From contig CAWKDG010000012.1 of NCBI GenBank assembly GCA_963848355.1, forward strand, positions 2,108,001 through 2,172,000: a stretch of 64,000 nt of DNA. Reading direction: 5' to 3'. Each line of letters opens with the position of its first letter. Positions within the stretch are counted from its first letter, which is position 1. Source of the stretch: CAWKDG01 sp963848355. GTDB taxonomy: Bacteria; Actinomycetota; Acidimicrobiia; Acidimicrobiales; UBA8190. Below the pieces are notes generated by a model. The model ran no database searches. It was not told where the DNA came from and saw only the letters and a list, made by a program, of their open reading frames with translations. Made by a program: the position numbers and the translations under genes. This document shows, in pieces, positions 34,881 to 43,167 of the stretch.

Positions 34881-36716
34881 ATGTCGGACGGGGGCGTCGA
34901 TGCCGCGGGTATGCGCCACATTTCGCCACGAGGTTCCGGCTGGGCTTCTCTCAGGGCCGGGGCCTACTCGCCTCATCGCTCCCTCATCGCCCTCGGCACT
35001 GTGCTGATCACGGTGGCGGTGGCCGGTGGGGCCCTCGGTGTGGTCGAGTCGGCCCAGGCCGAGCGGTCGGCGGCGCTGTTGACCAACCGCTACCTCGTGC
35101 TGCAGACCCCCGTCAGGGCGGCCCGGGCCGCCTTGGCGGATTTCCAGGTCTTGGCCGCCCAAGCCTTCGCCGGCTCGGTGAGCACCGCCCTTCTCGATGA
35201 AGCCGTGGTCGAGACCAACGTCGTCGATCAGAGCTACCTCACCCTGCACCGCATGCTCTCCCTGCCCGTGAACGCCGGCCTCGCCCCCGGGCTGGGCCGG
35301 CTGGAGACCGCCTATGTCGCTTCCCGGACCGGGTTGGCCACGATTCTGGCCACGGGGACGCGATCGGCGCAGAGCGCCCAGGTGGCGGCGGCCGAAGAGG
35401 CCGCCGACGAGAACCTGGACAACGGTTTCGCCGCGCTGCAGGCCACCATCACTCGCCTTCTGATTCGGACCGCCGGTCAGGTCCAAGCCGACGCCACCGA
35501 CGCCCGGAACGGCTTGCTTTTGTCCCTGGGATTCGGCATCCCCTTCGGGATCGCCGTCACCGCCCTCTCGGCCCGGAAGGCCCTGCGGCTCGAGCGCGAC
35601 CAGACCCGGCGCGACACTGTCCAGGCCCGGACGACCCGGCGCAACGAATTCGAGGGCCAGCTGCAGCGGGCACTCGAAATGGCCAAGACCGAAGAGCCCG
35701 TCTTCAATCTGGTGACCCGGGCCCTCGGTGACGCCGCCCCCGGCCTGCGGGCCGAGCTGCTCCTGGCCGACTCGAGCAAGGCCCACTTCCGACAGGTGCT
35801 CGTCTCGCCGCCAACGGCGGAGGAGTGCGGATGCGCGGTGGTCTCTCCCGACGACTGCCCGGCCGCCAGTCGGGGGCAGTCGATGCTCTTCCCCGAGAGC
35901 AACGCCATCGACACCTGCCCCTATCTGATGGGACGGGTCCGCTCGGCCCTGTGTGTTCCCGTCAGCATCGGCGGGAACTCGGTCGGCGTGGTCCATGTCA
36001 CCGCCACCGACGGTTCTCCTCCTTCCGATGAGATCAAGAGCGATGTCGAGGTGGTGGTCAGACGGGCATCGGAACGCCTGGCCATGCTCCGCGCCTTCCA
36101 GGTGTCGGAGACCGAGGCCAACAGCGACTCGCTCACCGGCCTCCTGACCCGGCGGAGTCTGGAGGGCCAGACACGCGACCTGCGCGAGAGCGGTCTCTCG
36201 TTCGCGGTGGCCTACGGAGACCTGGACCATTTCAAGCAGCTCAACGACGTGTTCGGCCACGATACCGGCGACCGGGCCCTGCGGACGTTCTCGCAGGTGC
36301 TGCGCGATGCGATGCGGCCGTCTGACATCGCCTGCCGCTACGGGGGCGAAGAGTTCGTCATCGTGCTGCCGGCGTGTGGCACGGACGAGGCCCTGGCCGT
36401 CCTTGAGCGGGTCAGGGAGCGGCTGGCGGGCCGACTCAAGTCCGGCAATCTTCCCGACTTCAGCGTGAGCTTCGGTGTGGCCTCATCAGACCAGGCCGTC
36501 GACCTCGAGGGGACGGTGGCCCTGGCCGACGAGGCCCTCCTCCAGGCCAAGGCGGCCGGACGGGACCGGATCGTCGTCGCCCAACAGGCGGGATCCGCCG
36601 ACCGACCGGGCGCCGCCGGCAATGACCGGCCCAGACCATCCCTACCAGCGGACGTCCCCTCCGACGTGGGTCCTGCAGAGCCGGTCGCGCCGTTGGCATT
36701 GGTCACGCCACCCTAG
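34881..36716 (+). CDS. Membrane GAF-GGDEF diguanylate cyclase
   Basis: A 611-residue sensor. The first transmembrane helix is at about 34-56 (SLIALGTVLITVAVAGGAL), followed by a four-helix-like extracytoplasmic domain to about 205 and a second helix at about 208-228. A GAF-like domain with CGCAVVSPDDCPA and SALCVPVSIGGN spans about 255-400. The GGDEF domain (about 410-570) has RYGGEEFVIV as active site, and RPSD five residues ahead is the RxxD inhibitory site. It should make c-di-GMP and be product-inhibited. The start at 34881 lacks an obvious Shine-Dalgarno; an ATG at 34911 is an alternative. Confidence 0.9.
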   Translation: MSDGGVDAAGMRHISPRGSGWASLRAGAYSPHRSLIALGTVLITVAVAGGALGVVESAQAERSAALLTNRYLVLQTPVRAARAALADFQVLAAQAFAGSVSTALLDEAVVETNVVDQSYLTLHRMLSLPVNAGLAPGLGRLETAYVASRTGLATILATGTRSAQSAQVAAAEEAADENLDNGFAALQATITRLLIRTAGQVQADATDARNGLLLSLGFGIPFGIAVTALSARKALRLERDQTRRDTVQARTTRRNEFEGQLQRALEMAKTEEPVFNLVTRALGDAAPGLRAELLLADSSKAHFRQVLVSPPTAEECGCAVVSPDDCPAASRGQSMLFPESNAIDTCPYLMGRVRSALCVPVSIGGNSVGVVHVTATDGSPPSDEIKSDVEVVVRRASERLAMLRAFQVSETEANSDSLTGLLTRRSLEGQTRDLRESGLSFAVAYGDLDHFKQLNDVFGHDTGDRALRTFSQVLRDAMRPSDIACRYGGEEFVIVLPACGTDEALAVLERVRERLAGRLKSGNLPDFSVSFGVASSDQAVDLEGTVALADEALLQAKAAGRDRIVVAQQAGSADRPGAAGNDRPRPSLPADVPSDVGPAEPVAPLALVTPP

Positions 36717-37168
36717 AGTCACCCACGACGCTGGCCGCCAGGGTGCTGGAGGTCCCTGCTGCGCAGCTCAACTTCGCCGGTATGCTCGCCAGCCCGAGCC
36801 TCGATTCCCAGTCGCTTTATTCCGGACGGGATTCGCTGTAGCTTCCGCGGTCGGCCTACCCCCCGGATAGAGCGCTCTCTTTCGTTCCGCTTTGGCCATG
36901 CCGAGATTCTTGGTCGATCGTTGCCAGTGGTCGAGCACCTCTCTGCCCCAAAACACCCGGTCGACCTACGCGACAACGTCCACCACCTTGTCGGATGGCG
37001 GACGGTGGTCTTGACAATCTCAGCGCCTCGGAGGAATGACCGAATCCCCGGTTTAGGCTCAAGACGCCTAATCTTTGCGACTGGACCGACCAGTACCGGT
37101 CGATTGTCACCGGACGGCTCCGGGGTTCCCCAAGAGGCGCTCCGTACAGCCGAATCGGATCAGAAGCC
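36717..37168. other. 452-bp stretch without a recognisable gene
   Basis: Relatively A+T-rich for this genome, with frequent stop codons in most frames. One long frame on the plus strand (36921-37733) crosses two oppositely oriented genes and has no domain; it is treated as spurious. No RNA gene was recognised. Confidence 0.5.
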
Positions 37169-37351
37169 TCACCTTCTCCACGGTGCGCGGTGTTCCGTCT
37201 GCGACAGCGCGACCTTGTTAACTAGGTCCCACAGGTCGAGGTTCGCAAACGGAACGAAGCCGACAGAAGCCTCCCGCGAGGACAAGCACAACTCAGACTC
37301 GATGTCGTCGATCTCCCCGCACTCTCCAGAACCGATGACGGTATCGACCAT
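37169..37351 (-). CDS. Small ORF with strong ribosome-binding site
   Basis: Sixty codons from the ATG at 37351 (MVDTVIGSGECGEIDDIESE) to 37169. AGGGGAGG lies six bases before the ATG, one of the best Shine-Dalgarno sequences in the window, and is the main support. The peptide has an acidic N-terminal half with two Cys (ECGEIDDIESELCLSS) and ends HRAPWRR. No family is recognised. It lies downstream of the permease gene on the same strand, in an otherwise sparse stretch. A small regulatory or modified peptide is possible, but nothing shows it. Confidence 0.4.
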   Translation of the reverse strand: MVDTVIGSGECGEIDDIESELCLSSREASVGFVPFANLDLWDLVNKVALSQTEHRAPWRR

Positions 37352-37585
37352 CGTGTCCTCCCCTCGCCGTCGGAGACTCTGTACCCTTCTTATTACTCCT
37401 CGACTCGGACGTTTACTAGGGCCGATTGGCCCAAGTGAACCCGACGAGGCTCCCGCAAATGGAGATTGGGCCGTTTGCCTCTGGATGGGCCTCTTCTTCG
37501 GTGCAATAAATGGCAACAGACCCGAGGAGGAAGCCATGGGGACGCCACTTGCCAGGCTCCGCCGATTCCCGCTCCCGAGCGTTTC

Positions 37586-38650
37586 TCACGCGTCCCTGGT
37601 CGCCATTCTCCACGCGCCCACGACCGTCCACACCACCAGCCAGGCGGCGATCACTGCGATGGCGATGGCAGTCGACTCCGGGATCAGATACGACGAGTCT
37701 CGAAGCCCAGCCGGTCCGTTCACGATCCCGTAGTTGATACCGATGCCGGCCGGTTCGAAATGGGCCACGGCCAGTTCGATGACCAGGAGTCGCTGAAGGT
37801 TGATCAGGTGGGGAATCGTGATCTTGGTCGAGATCAGGAGCGGTCGGAAGATGATCTCGTACACGATCATCAGGATGATCGGAACCATGCGCTGTCCCAC
37901 GAGAGAGGCGAACCCGAGACCGAAGACGTAGGCGATGATCACCTCGAGCTCGAGCCACAGTCCCGCCCTGATCATCACGCCGTACGGCGGCGCGTTGTAG
38001 GTCACGGCGTAGGTCGGATAATTCTGCTCGGCCTGTCGCTCGGCCAGCGCCCTCGACAGCGGGGCGTTCGGCTCAGGTTCGTTCCCCGGGCATGGCCCGT
38101 TGTAGGGGAAGTCGCAGATGATCAGATTCGGATGGTCGGCGGCCCAGGTCTCGTATCCATGGAGGGAAAGGCCGAGGGGCACGGTGGTGCCCTGGAAGTC
38201 GAAACGCGACGGCGCCGAGAAGCTGCAGACCCCGCAGATGATGGTGAAGGCGACGGCCACCATGGGAATGATGATGGCCAAGCCGGCCGGGATGCGGGCC
38301 AGGTAGAGCGCCACTCTCGAGCGTCCGGTCACCACCTGCTGCGTGAACATCCCGTCGGCGAGGTCGGAGCAACCTGCGGTGGCTCCCAAGGTCATGGCGG
38401 CGATGAACCCGAAGATGTAGAGCACGCCGGCGATGAGGGAGGTGAAGACGGCGAACCCACCCGCCGGCCCGAAGGACTTCGGCACGAAGGTGTGCAGCAA
38501 CAGCCGGATGACGAGGAAGAGCGTGGGGAACCCGATCGTCAACACGATGAGGACGATCATGAGGCCCCGGCGCTTGCGAAGCTCCATGCATCTGGCTGCG
38601 ATCATCGCCCGGGTGGGGATCCATGATCCTCGGCTGTCGTCATCGGGCAC
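37586..38650 (-). CDS. ABC-2-like membrane permease without adjacent ATPase
   Basis: A protein of about 354 residues from the GTG at 38650 (an ATG at 38605 is an alternative). At least six hydrophobic segments are visible, for example LMIVLIVLTIGFPTLFLVI, GFAVFTSLIAGVLYIFGFI, AGLAIIIPMVAVAFTIICG and IAIAVIAAWLVVWTVVGAW. The region SDLADGMFTQQVVTGRSRVA resembles ABC-2 type export permeases near their ATPase contact loop. No ATP-binding gene is next to it on either side. The substrate is unknown. The stop codon lies in a sparse area. Confidence 0.72.
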   Translation of the reverse strand: MPDDDSRGSWIPTRAMIAARCMELRKRRGLMIVLIVLTIGFPTLFLVIRLLLHTFVPKSFGPAGGFAVFTSLIAGVLYIFGFIAAMTLGATAGCSDLADGMFTQQVVTGRSRVALYLARIPAGLAIIIPMVAVAFTIICGVCSFSAPSRFDFQGTTVPLGLSLHGYETWAADHPNLIICDFPYNGPCPGNEPEPNAPLSRALAERQAEQNYPTYAVTYNAPPYGVMIRAGLWLELEVIIAYVFGLGFASLVGQRMVPIILMIVYEIIFRPLLISTKITIPHLINLQRLLVIELAVAHFEPAGIGINYGIVNGPAGLRDSSYLIPESTAIAIAVIAAWLVVWTVVGAWRMATRDA

Positions 38651-38697
38651 GCCGCCAGGCTTCCACAGCGGTAAGCGATGGTCCCCGTCAGTGTGAA

Positions 38698-39342
38698 TCA
38701 GGGCGCCTCGAGGATACGATGCACGGCTTCGGGGATGTCGTTGGCAACGATGTCGGGTGCATAGGCCGTGACGTTCCACGCCCGCCCTCGAGCCATCCAG
38801 ATCGTTCGCAATCCGGCGGCGATCCCGCCCAGGATGTCGATGTCCGCCGTGTCTCCCACCATCCATCCCCCCAGGACGGTCCCGCAGCGCCTGGCCGCCT
38901 CTTCGAAGATGCGCCGTTCAGGCTTCGCCACCCCCTCGACCCCGGAAATGCACCAGGCATCGAGCACGCCATCGAGACCAGCCGATCGGATCTTGTTCGC
39001 CTGACTGGCCGGCCCGTTCGTGATCACCCCCGTCCCCCAACCGGCTGAGCGCAGTGCCTGTAGCCCAGCGAGGATCGCCGGCTCCGGTTGGTAGAACCCC
39101 GGTGCGTCGTCCCGGTAGGCGACGACGAGCGACTCTTCGCTCTCCGGGAGTTCGAATCGAGCCTTCAGGGCTCGGAAGAAGGCAGGACGAGAGGCCTTCC
39201 CGTCAGCGTCCACCGACACGAGCCACGGCAACTCCGCAGGATCGAGATTCCGCGTGGCCAGGAACTGCCGAGCCCATTGGTGAAAGGCACGATCACGGTC
39301 GATGAGCGTGTTGTCCAGGTCGAACAACACGATGCCGTTCAT
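38698..39342 (-). CDS. HAD-superfamily hydrolase
   Basis: A 214-residue phosphatase-type HAD protein from the ATG at 39342. Motif I is VLFDLDNTLIDRD (nucleophile Asp DxDxT), motif II is VITNGPAS, motif III is the Lys in VAKPERRIF, and motif IV is WMVGDTADIDILGG. The cap insertion between motifs I and II places it in subfamily I (phosphoglycolate phosphatase/haloacid-like). The natural substrate is not deducible. Confidence 0.9.
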   Translation of the reverse strand: MNGIVLFDLDNTLIDRDRAFHQWARQFLATRNLDPAELPWLVSVDADGKASRPAFFRALKARFELPESEESLVVAYRDDAPGFYQPEPAILAGLQALRSAGWGTGVITNGPASQANKIRSAGLDGVLDAWCISGVEGVAKPERRIFEEAARRCGTVLGGWMVGDTADIDILGGIAAGLRTIWMARGRAWNVTAYAPDIVANDIPEAVHRILEAP

Positions 39343-39362
39343 GGCCGTATCGCCGAGCCGGG

Positions 39363-39881
39363 TCAGCAGCCCACCTGTCCGTCGACGAGCTCGCGGATGA
39401 GATCGGCGTGGCCGTTGTGGCGGGCGTACTCCTCGACCATGTGGACGTAGATCCACCGCAGGGAGCACGGGTCGCCCTCTCGGAGGCCGGTGTCGTCCAG
39501 GTCGTGGTCGGCCGCCGTCCGGCGACTGGCATCGCACTCGGCCTCCCACGCGGCACGGTCCGCCTCCCAGTCGGCGTCGTCGAGGGGGACGAGCTCGCTG
39601 TCGTCGATGCCGGACTCGTACCAGATCCACGGTGTCTCCGGTTGCCGCAGCAGGACGCGGCGGAACCAGTTCCGCTCGACCTCGGCCATGTGGCGGACAA
39701 GGCCGTGGAGGGACAACTGGGAGGTCGGAACGGGTCGGCGCTTGCGTCCGGCGTCGTCGAGGCCCTCGCACTTGAGGAGCAGGGTGGTGCGGTGGAACTC
39801 GAGCCATGCCTCGAGCATGGGCCGCTCGACGAGGCCGAACGGGGGTTCCTGTCGTCGAGGGTCTTCGAGGTCAGCGACCAC
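39363..39881 (-). CDS. DinB/DUF664 family protein
   Basis: A 172-residue helical-bundle protein. The metal-binding His residues appear in LHGLVRHMAEVERNWFRR and IYVHMVEEYARHNGHADLIR (DUF664). In actinobacteria such proteins are mycothiol-dependent metalloenzymes or detoxification S-transferases (family knowledge). It is 20 bp upstream of the HAD gene on the same strand, so the two are likely co-transcribed. Confidence 0.87.
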   Translation of the reverse strand: MVADLEDPRRQEPPFGLVERPMLEAWLEFHRTTLLLKCEGLDDAGRKRRPVPTSQLSLHGLVRHMAEVERNWFRRVLLRQPETPWIWYESGIDDSELVPLDDADWEADRAAWEAECDASRRTAADHDLDDTGLREGDPCSLRWIYVHMVEEYARHNGHADLIRELVDGQVGC

Positions 39882-39938
39882 GGCCTCCTCCTCTCTCGGG
39901 CCACGTTTCCTCTTCGGGCCCGTGCGGCGACCTGACTA

Positions 39939-41615
39939 TCACGACGGCGCCGCCGGAGTGCGTCCGGCGACGGCCTCGGTGAGCGCCGCCGCCTCGGCCG
40001 GCTCGAGCCGCCGGTACCGCGGACCCGGGGTCCGGTCGGGCCACCACCAGACGGGGTCGGCGCTGCGCCACTGCTCGGCCCGCAGGGTCCGGGTGAGCAC
40101 CTTGGACGTCGCCGTGGTGGGGAGTGCCTCGGCCACGCGCACGAAACGGGGGATCCACTTCGTCCCCATGTCCGGTTGGGCGGCCAGGAAGGCGGCGAAG
40201 GCGTCGGGGTCGAAGACGGCCCCGGGCCGAAGTTGCAGGGCGGCCATGACCTGGTCACCGGTCACGGGATCGGGCACGGCGTAGACGACGGCGAGGACGA
40301 CGTCGGGATGGCGGGAGAGGATGCGGCTCACGGGGGCGGCGGCGAAGTTCTCCCCGTCGACGCGCAACCAGTCGTCGGAACGACCGGCGAAGTAGAAGAA
40401 GCCCTGATCGTCGCGGTAGGCGAGGTCACCGGTCCAGTACCAGCCGTTGCGCAGGCGGGCCTGTTCGGCGTCGTCGTTGTCCCAGTAGCCCTCGAAGCCG
40501 GCCCCCCCGGACTTGGAGACGAGCTCCCCGATGGCATCGTCGGCATTGGTGAGCCGGCCGTCGGGATCGAAGCGGGCGATGGGACATTCGTCACCGGTGG
40601 TGGGGTCGATGACAGCGGTGTCGTCGGGGGCCCGTCCGAGCGCACCCCGGGGTGTGTCGGGCGTGCGTTGGACGACGGCACCGCCCTCGGTGGAGCCGTA
40701 GGAGTCGACGACGCGGCACCCGAAGCGCGTGGCGAAGCGGGCCAGGTCGTCCTCGGCCCCTTCGTTGCCGAAGACGCGGGACAGCGTGTTGTCGGCGTCG
40801 TCGGGCTTTTCGGGGGTGGCCAGGATGTGGGAGAGGGGTTTGCCGACGTAGTTGAAGTAGGTGACACCGTGGCGCCGGACGTCGGGCAGGAAGCCCGACG
40901 CCGAGAACCGGCCCCCGGTGGGCAGCGCCAACGTCGCCCCCGCCGAGAGCGTCGGACTCCAGCCCGCCATCAGGGCGTTGGAGTGGAAGAGGGGCATGGC
41001 CACGTAGCAGACGTCGTCGGGGGTGATCTCGTAGATCTGGGCCACGGCCGCGCCGATGCGGGCCAGGCGACCCTGGGTGCAGCGGCACGCCTTGGGGGCA
41101 CCGGAGGTGCCCGAGGTGAAGATCAGGTAGCCGAGCGCGTCCTCCTCGACCTCGACCGCAGCCGGGTCGAAGAGGCCCGAGGAGCCGTCGAGCGGCTCGT
41201 GCTGGGCGGGGTCGTCGACGACGAGGACGCGGGCGTTGGCCGGCGAGACGGTGCCGAGGGCCGCCCCGAGATCGAGACCGTCGACGAGAGGAAGATGGGC
41301 GGAGTCGGTCACGAGGAGCTGGCAGCGGGTGTGGGCCAGGTCCCGGGCCAGGTCGGAGCCCCGGTGCGTGGGGTTGGCGCCGACGGTGACCGCTCCCGTC
41401 AGCGCGGCGGCGCCCAGCCAGAAGGCGAACTCGGGGACGTTGTCGAGGAGGACGGCCACGTGGAAGGGGCCCGGCCCCCGGTGGGCGACGAGCCAGGCGG
41501 CGCGGGCCCGGGAGGCCTCGACCACCTCGTTCCAGGTCCAGGACGCCTCGCCCACGACGAGACCCGGTCGGGCGTCCCCGGTGCGGGCGAGGAGCTTGGC
41601 GGCGATGGTGTCCAT
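39939..41615 (-). CDS. fadD17: Acyl-CoA synthetase, FadD17-like
   Basis: A 558-residue adenylate-forming enzyme from the ATG at 41615 (MDTIAAKLLARTGDARPGLV). The ATP-binding P-loop is LIFTSGTSGAPKACRC, and later segments are YVAMPLFHSNALMAGW, YFNYVGKPLSHILATPEKPD, VVDSYGSTEGGAVVQRT, YWTGDLAYRDDQGFFYFAGR and DWLRVDGENFAAAPVSRIL. These follow M. tuberculosis FadD17 (Rv3506) as I remember it. FadD17 activates steroid side-chain or fatty acids as CoA thioesters and lies in the KstR regulon. A KstR-like site 81 bp upstream supports the same control here. Confidence 0.88.
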   Translation of the reverse strand: MDTIAAKLLARTGDARPGLVVGEASWTWNEVVEASRARAAWLVAHRGPGPFHVAVLLDNVPEFAFWLGAAALTGAVTVGANPTHRGSDLARDLAHTRCQLLVTDSAHLPLVDGLDLGAALGTVSPANARVLVVDDPAQHEPLDGSSGLFDPAAVEVEEDALGYLIFTSGTSGAPKACRCTQGRLARIGAAVAQIYEITPDDVCYVAMPLFHSNALMAGWSPTLSAGATLALPTGGRFSASGFLPDVRRHGVTYFNYVGKPLSHILATPEKPDDADNTLSRVFGNEGAEDDLARFATRFGCRVVDSYGSTEGGAVVQRTPDTPRGALGRAPDDTAVIDPTTGDECPIARFDPDGRLTNADDAIGELVSKSGGAGFEGYWDNDDAEQARLRNGWYWTGDLAYRDDQGFFYFAGRSDDWLRVDGENFAAAPVSRILSRHPDVVLAVVYAVPDPVTGDQVMAALQLRPGAVFDPDAFAAFLAAQPDMGTKWIPRFVRVAEALPTTATSKVLTRTLRAEQWRSADPVWWWPDRTPGPRYRRLEPAEAAALTEAVAGRTPAAPS

Positions 41616-41695
41616 GGGACCCTCCGGCGTCGTCATCCCTGGTCAACGGCGCCTGGTGGGCCCGTCGGCTCCGGGATGCGGCGCTCCGGCAATAG

Positions 41696-41709
41696 TGGAA
41701 CACGTTGCA
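41696..41709. promoter_or_regulatory. KstR-like operator (fadD17 / LLM)
   Basis: TGGAACACGTTGCA is a perfect match to TnnAACnnGTTnnA. It sits between the divergent fadD17-like gene (start 41615) and the LLM gene (start 41760), 50 bp before the latter. Confidence 0.78.
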
Positions 41710-41759
41710 CTTTTTCCCTCGGAATGGTACCGTCCCGGGCAAGCGAGAGGAGCTGCCCC

Positions 41760-42887
41760 ATGGAGTTCGGGATCTTCAACGCCGTGTGCCTGACGCCGAA
41801 ATTCCGCGCCGTGCACGGTGCCAACGCTGAACACCGACGGATCATGGACGAGCTCGCCTACATCAGGGCCGCCGACAAGGCCGGGTTCAAGTACTCGTGG
41901 GCGTCGGAGCACCATTTCCTCACCGAATACTCGCACCTCTCGTCCAACGAGTCCTTCCTGGCCTTCGCCGCCGCCCAGACCAAGAACATCCACCTGGGGT
42001 CGGGCATCTTCAACCTCACGCCACCGGTGAACCACCCCGCCCGGATCGCCGAGAGGGTGGCCATGCTCGACCACCTGTCGGAGGGCCGCTTCGAGTTCGG
42101 GACCGGACGCGGCTCCTCCACCACCGAGCAGCGGGGCTTCGGGATCGAGGACCAGGAGCTGACGCGGGAGATGGTGGCCGAGACCCTTCCCCAGATCGTA
42201 CGGATGTGGAAGGAGGAGGACTACTCCTACGACGGGCGGTTCTTCTCGATGCCCGAGCGGAACGTGCTGCCCAAGCCCTATACGAAGCCGCACCCGCCGC
42301 TGTGGGTGGCCGCCGGCAGTCCGGGGACGTTCGAGATCGCCGCCCGGCAGGGTCTCGGGGTGCTGTGCTTCGCCTTCGGCCCGCCCGAGGGGTTCATCCC
42401 CCTCATCGAGAAGTACAAGAAGGACATCAAGAACGCCGAGCCGATCGGCGACTACGTGAACGACAACGTGATGATCACCACGCAGATGCTGTGCCTGGAG
42501 GACGGTGGCCGGGCCCGGGACGCCTTCGCCCAGATGGACGGCGGGTACTACGTGAGCCTCGTCTTCCGGTACCTCGACACCTTCCCGCGACCCCCGGGCA
42601 TCCCCGAGTGGCCGCAGACCATCCCCGACCAGACACCCGAGCAGATCAACAAGAGCATCGAGAGCCGGTCGATCGCCATCGGCGACCCCGACGAGGTGAC
42701 GGCGACGGTCAAGCGCTTCGAGGAGACGGGGGCCGACCAGCTGAGCTTCGGGATGCTCTCGTCGGCCATGCCCATCGAGACGTGCGAGGAGGCGGTGGCC
42801 ACGTTCGGCAAGCACGTGCTGCCGCAATTCGACAAGGATCCCGTGCACAGCACCACCCGCCAGCGAGAGGCGCAGATCGGCGCCTGA
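41760..42887 (+). CDS. LLM class flavin/F420-dependent monooxygenase
   Basis: A 375-residue luciferase-like enzyme from the ATG at 41760, with GAGAGGAG upstream. Landmarks are YSWASEHHFLTEYSHLSS (AEHH type catalytic region), NIHLGSGIFNLTPPVNHPAR, RVAMLDHLSEGRFEFGTGRG and PPLWVAAGSPGTFEIAARQG. It is of the longer LuxA-like class that uses FMN or F420. It is transcribed from the same divergent region as fadD17 with a KstR-like operator, so its substrate is probably a steroid intermediate. That assignment is contextual. Confidence 0.87.
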   Translation: MEFGIFNAVCLTPKFRAVHGANAEHRRIMDELAYIRAADKAGFKYSWASEHHFLTEYSHLSSNESFLAFAAAQTKNIHLGSGIFNLTPPVNHPARIAERVAMLDHLSEGRFEFGTGRGSSTTEQRGFGIEDQELTREMVAETLPQIVRMWKEEDYSYDGRFFSMPERNVLPKPYTKPHPPLWVAAGSPGTFEIAARQGLGVLCFAFGPPEGFIPLIEKYKKDIKNAEPIGDYVNDNVMITTQMLCLEDGGRARDAFAQMDGGYYVSLVFRYLDTFPRPPGIPEWPQTIPDQTPEQINKSIESRSIAIGDPDEVTATVKRFEETGADQLSFGMLSSAMPIETCEEAVATFGKHVLPQFDKDPVHSTTRQREAQIGA

Positions 42888-43121
42888 AAAGGGTGCCCGA
42901 CCTGCTCGGGTCCCCGGCACAGGCGGTCGCAGCGCCCCGTTGGTCCCGGCATGTGACCGCCGCGTCACGTACCCTTTGCGACAGCCACACGCGCGATTTC
43001 GCGAGGTGGGCTCCGGCGTCGTTGCCACCGGCGGGTCCTCGCCAGTGCCGACGCTCGGTCGGGCCGCCGCCCCTGTGCCACCCTCGGCCCCCCCGGGGTC
43101 GGCGCAGCGGGCGGTGGTTCG

Positions 43122-43167
43122 CGTTCAGGGTCTGGGTTCGTTCAGGGTCTGGATTCGTTCAGGGTCC
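43122..43167. repeat. 17-bp tandem repeat over the isochorismatase-like stop
   Basis: CGTTCAGGGTCTGGGTT at 43122 is repeated at 43139 (one mismatch) and partially at 43156. The third copy contains the stop codon of the cysteine-hydrolase-like gene (TGA on the minus strand at 43159-43161); the first two carry the same TGA outside the gene. Confidence 0.88.

Noticed and set aside
36921..37733. 270-codon plus-strand open frame
   Set aside because: It crosses the small ORF and the permease gene in antisense and has no recognisable domain or ribosome-binding site.
40176..41759. Long plus-strand frame leading into the LLM gene
   Set aside because: It is antisense to fadD17, has no domain, and the LLM family starts at 41760 with a good ribosome-binding site.
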